DNA of 6,501 nt from Actinomycetes bacterium (GTDB lineage: Bacteria > Actinomycetota > Actinomycetes > Mycobacteriales > Mycobacteriaceae): contig JAEZKH010000337.1 of the NCBI GenBank assembly GCA_023415515.1, forward strand, positions 1-6,501, given 5' to 3'. Under the pieces are notes generated by a model. The model was not told the DNA's origin. It saw nothing but the letters and a program-made list of their open reading frames with translations, and made no database searches. Both the position numbers and the translations under genes were made by a program. Below, one piece after another: positions 1 through 5,274 of this stretch. How positions within the stretch are numbered: the stretch's first letter is position 1; the number at the start of each line of letters is the position of its first letter.

Positions 1-729
1 GGCCCGAGCAAGCTGCCGTTCATCCTTCTCGCCTCGGTCGCGGTACTCGGTCTGCTGGTGTACCTGTTCAGCTTCGGCGACGTATTCACGATCGAGAGCA
101 GCGACTTCCCGCAGATGGGCAGCGCAAGCGGCACGTCGCAGGGCGTGGTGATGGCCGTCGTCGCCGCGCTGGTCTCCGGCCTGATCGCCGCGGCCAGCCT
201 GCTGCCGAAGCAGAGGGCGCCGATCGGGGTCATCGCCGCCATCGCCGTGCTGTCGTTCCTGCTCGTGCTCGCCGAGATCATCCAGAAGCCCCAGGGCGTG
301 AGCATCGGCTGGGCCCTCTACGTCGTCATCCTGCTGACGTTCCTGCAGTCGGCGGTCGCGATCGGTGCGCTGCTGTCCGACTCCGGCATCATCTCGGCGC
401 CGACGCCGAAGCCGAAGTATCAGCAGCAGACCAATTACGGGCCCTACGGCCAGCCGAGCCAGTACTACGGCCAGCACCAGCAGCACCAGGGCGGCGCCCA
501 GCAGCGCCCGCCGTATGCAGGCCAGTACGGCGGCGGCTACTCCGGTGGCGGGACGTCGACCGGCGGCTTCGCGCCGATCGGCCAGCAGGGAGGACCGCCG
601 ACCCCCCCGACCGGCTTCCCGACCTACAGCCAGCCGCAGTCGTCGCAGTCGGGCCAGTCGGGCCAGTCGTCCGGCCAGCCGCAGTCGTCGTCCTCGTCGT
701 CGAATCAGTCCGGCAACTCGTCGTCGTAG
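1..729 (+). CDS. DUF5336-type four-helix membrane protein (Rv0954-like), 5' truncated
   Basis: The open frame enters from the left edge and ends at TAG 727-729, leaving 242 codons. The GTG at 58 lies inside the first visible helix, so it is not the true start. Visible hydrophobic helices are at about residues 5-25, 47-68, 75-93 and 103-125 of the fragment, a four-helix bundle typical of the DUF5336 family (M. tuberculosis Rv0954, an antigenic transmembrane protein of roughly 300 aa as I recall). From about residue 133 the protein becomes a low-complexity tail rich in Q, G, P, Y and then S, ending in runs of Ser and Ser-Gln-Gly repeats. The Rv0954 family has been linked to the mycobacterial cell division network (recalled, not shown here). 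That fits its position directly before perM. The family and context are well supported. The molecular function is unknown. Confidence 0.88.
   Translation, partial: GPSKLPFILLASVAVLGLLVYLFSFGDVFTIESSDFPQMGSASGTSQGVVMAVVAALVSGLIAAASLLPKQRAPIGVIAAIAVLSFLLVLAEIIQKPQGVSIGWALYVVILLTFLQSAVAIGALLSDSGIISAPTPKPKYQQQTNYGPYGQPSQYYGQHQQHQGGAQQRPPYAGQYGGGYSGGGTSTGGFAPIGQQGGPPTPPTGFPTYSQPQSSQSGQSGQSSGQPQSSSSSSNQSGNSSS
646..669. repeat. 9-bp in-frame tandem repeat encoding Gln-Ser-Gly
   Basis: CAG TCG GGC is present twice, followed by a third CAG TCG. It encodes Q-S-G units in the low-complexity tail of the DUF5336-type protein and is flanked by further TCG (Ser) runs up to the stop codon. Such a tract is prone to slippage, so tail length probably varies between strains (inference). 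Confidence 0.7.
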
Positions 730-736
730 TCGGACT

Positions 737-765
737 CTCGCGAGCGTGAATCCCGCGCACGCGAG
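737..765 (+). terminator. Hairpin after the DUF5336-type gene, possible terminator
   Basis: CTCGCG (737-742) pairs with CGCGAG (760-765). After one A-A mismatch, GCG (744-746) pairs with CGC (756-758), leaving a 9-base loop. The structure begins 7 bases after the TAG stop. It is not followed by a T-run, so it is not a classic intrinsic terminator, although mycobacterial terminators often lack strong T-tracts. It may instead attenuate read-through into perM, or simply be a GC-rich palindrome. Confidence 0.4.
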
Positions 766-773
766 CAAAGAAC

Positions 774-782
774 TGCTATACC
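774..782 (+). promoter_or_regulatory. Weak extended -10-like element before perM
   Basis: TGC followed by TATACC resembles an extended -10 (TGn + TAnnnT), but the final T is missing. A start site 7 bases after the hexamer would fall at about 789-790, on the second of two adjacent GTG codons (787 and 790). This would permit a leaderless perM transcript. It is much weaker than the boxes before the three downstream promoters. Confidence 0.25.
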
Positions 783-786
783 GCTA

Positions 787-2283
787 GTGGTGGAGAACAG
801 GTCGGTCGGCAGTCGCCAGGCTCGCGACCTGTTACGCGTCGCATTCGGCCCGTCGGCGGTTGCGCTGGTGGTCATCGCCGCGGTCGTGCTGCTGCAGCTG
901 TTGATCGCCAACAGCGACATGTACGGCGCGCCGGGCGCGATCGCCAGCATGTGGCTGGGCGTGCACCAGGTGCCGATCTCGATCGGCGGTCGAGAGCTGG
1001 GCGTGATGCCGCTGCTTCCGGTGCTGGCGATGGTGTGGGGCACCGCGCGGACCACCGCCGCCGCGACGCCGCCGCGGGGGTCCTGGTTCGTGATCCGGTG
1101 GATCGTCGCGTCGGCGCTCGGCGGCCCGCTGCTGATCGCGGCGATATCGCTGGCCGTCATCCATGACGCCTCGTCGGTGTTGACCGAGCTGCAGACGCCC
1201 AACGCGCTGCGGGCCTTCGGCGGGGTCGCTGCGGTGCACGCCATCGGCGCCGTGCTCGGGGTCGGCTCCCGGGCAGGCAGACGCCTGGTGGTGGCGTCGG
1301 GTCTGCCGCGCTGGGTGGCCGATGCGGGGCGGCCCGCCGTCGCAGGCGTGCTGGCGCTGACCGGCCTCTCGGGCGCCGCGACAGCGTTGTCGCTGATCGT
1401 GCACTGGTCGACGATGCACGACCTCTACGCGATCACCGATTCGGTGTTCGGCCAGTTCAGCCTGACCGTGCTGTCGGCGCTGTATGCCCCCAATGTCATC
1501 GTCGGCGCATCCGCGGTCGCGGTCGGGTCGAGCGCCCACGTCGGGGTCGCCACCTTCAGCTCGTTCACCGTGTTCGGCGGTGACATCCCCGCGCTGCCGG
1601 TGCTCGCCGCCGTTCCGGAGCCGCCGCTGGGGCCGATCTGGGTGGTGCTGCTGATCATCGGCGCGGCGTCCGGTGTGGTGGTGGGCCAGCAGTGCGGCCG
1701 ACTGCCACTTCCGCTGCTGCCCGCCGTCGGCAAGCTGGCCCTGGCCTCGGCGGCGGCGGCGGTGACGATGGCGCTGCTCGGCCAGGCGGGCGGTGGCGAA
1801 CTGGGCAACTTCGGCCATGTCGGTGTCGACCAGGCGACGTTCGCGCCTGCGGTGTTCCTCTGGTTCTTCGCGATCGGCGGGCTGACCATCGCGATGGCGG
1901 GCGGCATCGTCCGTCGTCCGCCCAAACCGACACCTGCGCGGGAAAGTGCGAGTAGTTCCCGCCAAAACGTCGATCTCGACGAGCCGAATCTCGCCGGCCG
2001 AGCGGCTCCGCCCGACGAGCCCGAGTTGGCGCCGGCCTTCGACGACGAGCCCGACCCCGCGCTGGCGCCCGCCTTCGACCCCCCTGAATTCGAGCCCGAG
2101 CCCGAACCCGAGCCCGAACCCGAACCGCCGCCCAACCCGACATTTGGGCGGGGAAGTGCGAGTAGGCCGAACCAATTCGTCGATTTCGACGACGACCTGC
2201 CCGATCCCGAGGAATTCGAATACATCGACGACGACGCCGCGCCGGGCCCTACTGGCGACAAGAGCCGACCGGCTGACGACTAA
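787..2283 (+). CDS. perM: PerM, cell-division-associated integral membrane protein (Rv0955-like)
   Basis: A 498-residue protein. Hydrophobic helices lie at about residues 22-41, 71-87, 102-125, 142-160, 183-206, 224-246, 283-300, 312-333 and 352-374. A basic boundary (R376 R377) is followed by a charged tail of about 120 residues rich in Asp, Glu and Pro. The membrane part and the position between an Rv0954-like gene and purN match M. tuberculosis PerM. That protein is reported to support persistence and growth at low magnesium and to stabilise the divisome protein FtsB (established knowledge). The tail carries two copies of LAPAFD (414-419, 426-431), six Glu-Pro units (436-447) and a duplicated segment with offset 70 codons. 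It makes this protein longer than the roughly 455 aa I recall for Rv0955. No good Shine-Dalgarno site is visible. GTG 787 or GTG 790 are both possible starts. The frame is the same as that of the upstream gene, and the 57 bases between have no stop in it. Confidence 0.88.
   Translation: MVENRSVGSRQARDLLRVAFGPSAVALVVIAAVVLLQLLIANSDMYGAPGAIASMWLGVHQVPISIGGRELGVMPLLPVLAMVWGTARTTAAATPPRGSWFVIRWIVASALGGPLLIAAISLAVIHDASSVLTELQTPNALRAFGGVAAVHAIGAVLGVGSRAGRRLVVASGLPRWVADAGRPAVAGVLALTGLSGAATALSLIVHWSTMHDLYAITDSVFGQFSLTVLSALYAPNVIVGASAVAVGSSAHVGVATFSSFTVFGGDIPALPVLAAVPEPPLGPIWVVLLIIGAASGVVVGQQCGRLPLPLLPAVGKLALASAAAAVTMALLGQAGGGELGNFGHVGVDQATFAPAVFLWFFAIGGLTIAMAGGIVRRPPKPTPARESASSSRQNVDLDEPNLAGRAAPPDEPELAPAFDDEPDPALAPAFDPPEFEPEPEPEPEPEPPPNPTFGRGSASRPNQFVDFDDDLPDPEEFEYIDDDAAPGPTGDKSRPADD
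1938..1962. repeat. Palindromic element in the perM tail, copy 1
   Basis: GCGGGAA (1938-1944) and TTCCCGC (1956-1962) form a perfect 7-bp stem around the 11-base loop AGTGCGAGTAG. The right arm continues CAAAA to 1967. The element lies in the coding sequence and is read as part of residues 384-394 of PerM. An 18-base core (1938-1955) recurs at 2148-2165 with one mismatch, exactly 210 bases downstream. Similarity resumes at 1968-1982 / 2178-2192. Confidence 0.7.
2026..2079. repeat. Duplicated LAPAFD-coding segment in the perM tail
   Basis: 18-base units at 2026-2043 and 2062-2079 match at 16 of 18 positions, and both encode L-A-P-A-F-D. They are part of the repeat-driven growth of the acidic PerM tail. 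Confidence 0.6.
2092..2127. repeat. Glu-Pro hexanucleotide repeat in perM
   Basis: Six consecutive GAR-CCN units encode (Glu-Pro)6, residues 436-447 of PerM, followed by two further prolines. The near-identical codons (GAG/GAA plus CCC) indicate growth by slippage. A (EP)n stretch is expected to be extended and rigid. It would act as a spacer between the membrane domain and the acidic end of the tail (inference). Confidence 0.8.
2143..2165. repeat. Palindromic element in the perM tail, copy 2 (one arm decayed)
   Basis: The core GCGGGGAAGTGCGAGTAG (2148-2165) matches copy 1 at 17 of 18 positions. The left flank starting TTTGGGCGGG resembles the reverse complement of the right arm of copy 1. 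The right arm is degenerate here. It encodes G-R-G-S-A-S-R, parallel to A-R-E-S-A-S-S of copy 1. Confidence 0.55.
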
Positions 2284-2286
2284 GCT
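2281..2286 (+). promoter_or_regulatory. -10 box for a leaderless purN transcript, overlapping the perM stop
   Basis: TAAGCT fits the mycobacterial TAnnnT -10 consensus. Its first three bases are the perM stop codon. Placing the last T at -7 puts +1 exactly on the G of the purN GTG at 2293. No Shine-Dalgarno site is visible between the perM stop and that GTG. No convincing -35 is seen, as is common for this promoter class. Confidence 0.5.
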
Positions 2287-2292
2287 CGTCGC

Positions 2293-2922
2293 GTGCAGCA
2301 GCCCCTCCGTGTGCCCCCGAGCGCACCGGCGCGGGTCGTGGTGCTTGCCTCGGGCACCGGTTCTCTGCTCGAGTCTCTGCTGGAATCCGCGGTCGGCGAT
2401 TACCCCGCGCGCATCGTCGCCGTCGGTGTCGACCGCGCGTGCCGCGCCGTCGAGGTGGCAGCGGCGGCGTCGCTGCCCAGCTATCAGGTCCGCCTCGGCG
2501 ACCATCCCGACCGCGCCGCATGGGACGTCGCGATCACCGAAGCCACCGCAAACCACGAGCCCGATCTGATCGTCTCCGCCGGCTTCATGAAAATCCTTGG
2601 CCCGGAGTTCCTTTCCCGCTTCATGGGGCGAATCCTCAACACGCACCCGGCGTTGCTGCCGTCTTTTCCCGGCGCGCACGCCGTGGCGGACGCGCTCGCC
2701 TACGGCGTCAAGGTGACCGGTTGCAGCGTGCATCTGGTCGATGCCGGCACCGACACCGGACCGATCCTCGCGCAGCAACCGGTCCAGGTGCTCGACGACG
2801 ACGACGAGGCGACCCTGCACGAGCGGATCAAGGTCGTCGAACGCAAACTTCTGGTGGAAGTCCTTGCCGCGCTGGCCACCAACGGCGTGACCTGGACCGG
2901 ACGAAAGGCGAGAATCGGATGA
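2293..2922 (+). CDS. purN: Phosphoribosylglycinamide formyltransferase (GAR transformylase)
   Basis: A 209-residue cytoplasmic enzyme. It transfers the formyl group of 10-formyl-tetrahydrofolate to glycinamide ribonucleotide, the third step of de novo purine synthesis. The N-terminal substrate loop A-S-G-T-G-S-L is at 19-25. The folate and catalytic region has GFMKILGPEFLSRF (97-110), then N116 and H118 in N-T-H-P-A-L-L-P and D154 in D-A-G-T-D-T-G-P. Together N116, H118 and D154 match the catalytic Asn-His-Asp triad of E. coli PurN (N106, H108, D144). The Asn that follows Gly-Ser in the E. coli loop is Leu25 here, which I recall is shared with M. tuberculosis. Length is normal for the family. 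GTG 2293 is preferred over GTG 2311 because it lies at the predicted transcription start and the N-terminal residues resemble the M. tuberculosis protein. The gene follows perM by 9 bases and overlaps purH by 4. Confidence 0.97.
   Translation: MQQPLRVPPSAPARVVVLASGTGSLLESLLESAVGDYPARIVAVGVDRACRAVEVAAAASLPSYQVRLGDHPDRAAWDVAITEATANHEPDLIVSAGFMKILGPEFLSRFMGRILNTHPALLPSFPGAHAVADALAYGVKVTGCSVHLVDAGTDTGPILAQQPVQVLDDDDEATLHERIKVVERKLLVEVLAALATNGVTWTGRKARIG
2904..2912 (+). promoter_or_regulatory. Ribosome binding site for purH inside the purN 3' end
   Basis: AAAGGCGAG lies 6-10 bases before ATG 2919, and its parts resemble the AAGGAGG Shine-Dalgarno core. This is the only junction in the window with a recognisable site. 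It fits translation of purH from the purN message, with the ATGA overlap allowing coupled re-initiation. Confidence 0.5.
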
Positions 2923-4487
2923 CGGAAAGCGGACGCAAACAGATCAAGCGGGCGCTTGTCAGCGTGTACGACAAAACCGGACTCGCCGAACTGGCCAAGG
3001 GCCTTCACGAGGCCGGTGTCACGATCGTGTCCACCGGGTCGACCGCCAAAACCATTGCCGGCGCCGGTGTTCCGGTGACACCGGTCGAGGAGCTGACCGG
3101 TTTCCCCGAGGTGCTCGACGGGCGGGTGAAGACCCTGCATCCGCGTGTGCACGCCGGGTTGCTCGCCGATCTGCGGAAGGCCGAACACGCCGCCGCGCTG
3201 GAGGAACTGGGTATCGAGGCCTTCGACCTCGTGGTGGTCAACCTGTATCCGTTCAGCGAGACGGTGGCATCCGGCGCAGGCGAAGACGAGTGCGTCGAGA
3301 AGATCGACATCGGCGGGCCGTCCATGGTGCGGGCGGCTGCGAAGAACCACCCGAGTGTCGCGGTCGTGGTCGACCCGCTCGGCTATGACGGGGTACTGGC
3401 CGCGATCCGCTCAGGCGGTTTCACGCTGGCCGAACGAAAGATCCTGGCGTCGTTGGCTTTTCGGCACACCGCCGAGTACGACGTTGCGGTCGCGAGCTGG
3501 ATGGGCGAGACGCTGGCCCCTGAGGAGCCCGCGCAGAAGCTGCCCGCCTGGTTCGGCAGGACCTGGCGGCGCACCGGCGTGCTGCGCTACGGCGAGAACC
3601 CGCATCAGCAGGCCGCGCTCTACACCGACGACACCGCGTGGCCCGGGCTGGCGCAGGCCGAGCAGCTGCACGGAAAAGAGATGTCCTACAACAACTTCAC
3701 CGATGCCGATGCGGCGTGGCGAGCCGCCTTCGACCACGAGCAGACGTGCGTGGCGATCATCAAGCACGCCAACCCGTGCGGCATCGCCGTGTCGTCGGAC
3801 TCGGTCGCCGACGCGCACCGCAAGGCCCACGAATGCGACCCGCTGAGCGCATTCGGCGGCGTCATCGCGGCCAACACCACGGTCAGCGTCGAGATGGCCG
3901 AGACCGTCGCAGACATCTTCACCGAGGTGATCATCGCGCCTGCCTACGAGGACGGCGCGGTGGAAGTGCTCGCGCGCAAGAAGAACATCCGCGTGCTGGT
4001 GGCGTCCGAGCCGTTGGAGGGCGGCATCGAGGCGCGCCCGATCAGCGGTGGTCTGCTGCTCCAACAGAGAGACGCCCTCGACGCGGCGGGCGACGACCCC
4101 GCGAACTGGACGCTTGCCACGGGCGAGCCCGCCGACCCCGCGACGCTCGCCGATCTGGTCTTCGCATGGCGGGCCTGCCGGGCGGTGAAATCGAACGCGA
4201 TCGTCGTCGCGGCCGACGGCGCCACCGTCGGCGGCGGCATGGGACAGGTCACCCGCGTCGACGCGGCCCGGCTTGCCGTCGAACGCGGCGGGGACCGGGT
4301 GCGCGGCGCGGTCGCCGCGTCCGACGCGTTCTTCCCGTTCCCCGACGGCCTCGAGACGCTGACCAACGCAGGGGTGAAGGCGATCGTGCATCCCGGTGGA
4401 TCCATGCGCGACGAGATCGTCACCGAGGCGGCCGCCAAAGCAGGCGTGACGCTGTATGTGACCGGGGCGCGGCACTTCGCCCACTGA
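2919..4487 (+). CDS. purH: Bifunctional AICAR transformylase / IMP cyclohydrolase
   Basis: A 522-residue enzyme for the last two steps of de novo IMP synthesis: formylation of AICAR with 10-formyl-tetrahydrofolate, then ring closure of FAICAR. The N-terminal cyclohydrolase (MGS-like) domain spans about 9-150. Its motifs are S-V-Y-D-K-T-G (15-21), S-T-G-S-T-A-K-T (38-45), D-G-R-V-K-T-L-H-P (67-75) and I-D-I-G-G-P-S-M-V-R-A-A-A-K-N (129-143). The C-terminal transformylase domain starts at about 200 with L-R-Y-G-E-N-P-H-Q (222-230). It contains the catalytic Lys-His pair K282-H283 in K-H-A-N-P-C-G, S-A-F-G-G (310-314), K-S-N-A-I (424-428), the D-A-F-F-P-F-P-D stretch (469-476) and H-P-G-G-S-M-R-D (491-498). 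Length matches the family and no residue is obviously missing. The start is ATG 2919, overlapping the purN stop as ATGA, so the two purine enzymes are probably co-translated. The frame stays open upstream to 2439, but that part is out of frame with purN and not PurH-like. Confidence 0.98.
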   Translation: MTESGRKQIKRALVSVYDKTGLAELAKGLHEAGVTIVSTGSTAKTIAGAGVPVTPVEELTGFPEVLDGRVKTLHPRVHAGLLADLRKAEHAAALEELGIEAFDLVVVNLYPFSETVASGAGEDECVEKIDIGGPSMVRAAAKNHPSVAVVVDPLGYDGVLAAIRSGGFTLAERKILASLAFRHTAEYDVAVASWMGETLAPEEPAQKLPAWFGRTWRRTGVLRYGENPHQQAALYTDDTAWPGLAQAEQLHGKEMSYNNFTDADAAWRAAFDHEQTCVAIIKHANPCGIAVSSDSVADAHRKAHECDPLSAFGGVIAANTTVSVEMAETVADIFTEVIIAPAYEDGAVEVLARKKNIRVLVASEPLEGGIEARPISGGLLLQQRDALDAAGDDPANWTLATGEPADPATLADLVFAWRACRAVKSNAIVVAADGATVGGGMGQVTRVDAARLAVERGGDRVRGAVAASDAFFPFPDGLETLTNAGVKAIVHPGGSMRDEIVTEAAAKAGVTLYVTGARHFAH

Positions 4488-4493
4488 TAGGTT
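4485..4493 (+). promoter_or_regulatory. Extended -10 box for the lipoprotein gene, overlapping the purH stop
   Basis: TGA TAGGTT is a full extended -10 (TGn plus TAnnnT), and the TGn is the stop codon of purH. With the final T at -7, +1 falls at 4500, one base from ATG 4501, within normal spacing for a leaderless start. The same bases contain GATAGG, a weak Shine-Dalgarno candidate 9 bases before the ATG, so leadered translation from the purH message is also possible. Confidence 0.45.
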
Positions 4494-4500
4494 GCCGTCC

Positions 4501-5154
4501 ATGGCAACGGCGACGCGTACCGCGGCGGTGATCGGCGGTGCGGCGGCCTTTGTGCTGGTCACGGCGTGCACACGCGTCGTCCACGAGGCCCGGGTGGTGG
4601 CCGCCCCCGATATGGGCAAGGCTCCTGCGACCGCCGCGGACTGCACGTCGGTCGACGCGAAGATGGCGGCCATCCCCCAGCGCACCGACGAAGAGCCCGT
4701 GATGAAGATCCCGCAGCCCGACGGCTGGCAGCGGGTGCGACTGTTGGACTCCGAGCTGATCCGGTTCACGATGCGCAACGCGAGTCTGGCCGCGGGCGGC
4801 TTCGCCCCGACGGCCGTGGTCACGCTGGAAAGCCACCGCGGTATCGCCGAGCCTCGGGACGTCTTCCGGGCGCAGCAGGACGCGCTGGAGACCACGATCG
4901 GCGCGACGAACCTCGAGGTCACCGAGGGCTCGCTGTGCGAACTGCCCGCCGAGACCATCGACTACATGACACCGCAGCTGGGAATGCTGCCGCCGCACCC
5001 GGCCAGGGTGGTGACCGCGGTCATGCACGCCGACGACACGACGTATGCGATGACGCTGACGGTGCAGGGCGCCGACCGCGACAACCCGACGTATCGGCGT
5101 GACGCCGAGACGATTCTGACCGGCTTCCAGATGCTTCCGCCCACGCAGGGCTAG
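4501..5154 (+). CDS. LpqN/LpqT-type lipoprotein
   Basis: A 217-residue secreted lipoprotein. The N-terminus has Arg6, a hydrophobic core (about 8-20) and the lipobox V-T-A-C, so Cys23 is the predicted lipidated residue after signal peptidase II cleavage. The mature domain has features of the mycobacterial LpqN/LpqT family. These include a P-x-P-D-G-W motif (71-76), F-A-P-T-A-V-V-T-L (101-109), two cysteines (C48, C146) that could form a disulfide, and a C-terminal Y-R-R-D-A-E-T-I-L-T-G-F (198-209). Related proteins are cell-envelope lipoproteins. LpqN is reported to interact with envelope lipid-transport components, but the function of this member is not known. ATG 4501 is chosen over TTG 4492 because it fits the predicted transcription start. 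The gene follows purH by 13 bases. I recall no annotated counterpart at this place in M. tuberculosis H37Rv. Confidence 0.85.
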   Translation: MATATRTAAVIGGAAAFVLVTACTRVVHEARVVAAPDMGKAPATAADCTSVDAKMAAIPQRTDEEPVMKIPQPDGWQRVRLLDSELIRFTMRNASLAAGGFAPTAVVTLESHRGIAEPRDVFRAQQDALETTIGATNLEVTEGSLCELPAETIDYMTPQLGMLPPHPARVVTAVMHADDTTYAMTLTVQGADRDNPTYRRDAETILTGFQMLPPTQG

Positions 5155-5169
5155 GCATGTTCCATCGCG

Positions 5170-5199
5170 TTCCCTCGTATTCCCTCGCGTTGCCCCGGC
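5170..5199. repeat. Short decamer tandem repeat in the gap before the AAA+ gene
   Basis: TTCCCTCGTA, TTCCCTCGCG and TTGCCCCGGC follow each other with a period of 10. The first two differ at two bases and the third is degenerate. A half-unit (ATCGCG) precedes them. A period of 10 places the units on one face of the helix, which could suit a DNA-binding protein, but the repeat is short and may be chance. The remainder of this 120-base gap (5155-5274) holds the promoter at 5263. I see no gene there and no clear terminator. Confidence 0.4.
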
Positions 5200-5262
5200 G
5201 ACCGTCCCGTTCGCGTACGGCGTATCGCGGGTGCAGCGAGTGCCTCTTTGCGACGGCAGTCG

Positions 5263-5268
5263 TAGCGT
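5263..5268 (+). promoter_or_regulatory. -10 box for a leaderless AAA+ ATPase transcript
   Basis: TAGCGT fits TAnnnT. The last T at -7 puts +1 exactly on GTG 5275. The purine-rich GGAG just before the start (5269-5272) is only 2 bases from GTG 5275, too near for a Shine-Dalgarno site. This supports leaderless initiation and choice of the second of two adjacent GTG codons. Confidence 0.5.
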
Positions 5269-5274
5269 GGAGTG

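Noticed and set aside
2293..2370. Asn-to-Leu change in the PurN phosphate loop (G-T-G-S-L) as a sign of lost activity
   Set aside because: The catalytic Asn-His-Asp triad is intact, and I recall the same loop in the active M. tuberculosis enzyme, so it is a lineage trait.
832..2820. Very long open frame on the minus strand opposite perM and purN
   Set aside because: It is antisense to two recognised genes. Its translation is Arg/His/Gly-rich low complexity typical of a GC-rich shadow frame, and it has no recognisable domain.
2439..2918. Upstream extension of the purH frame
   Set aside because: It overlaps purN out of frame and encodes Arg-rich shadow sequence. PurH homology begins at ATG 2919 with a ribosome binding site and the ATGA overlap.
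5200..5232. Possible terminator hairpin after the lipoprotein gene (CCCG...CGGG, TACG/CGTA)
   Set aside because: Only 4-bp stems with impossible or competing loops can be drawn, and no T-run follows.
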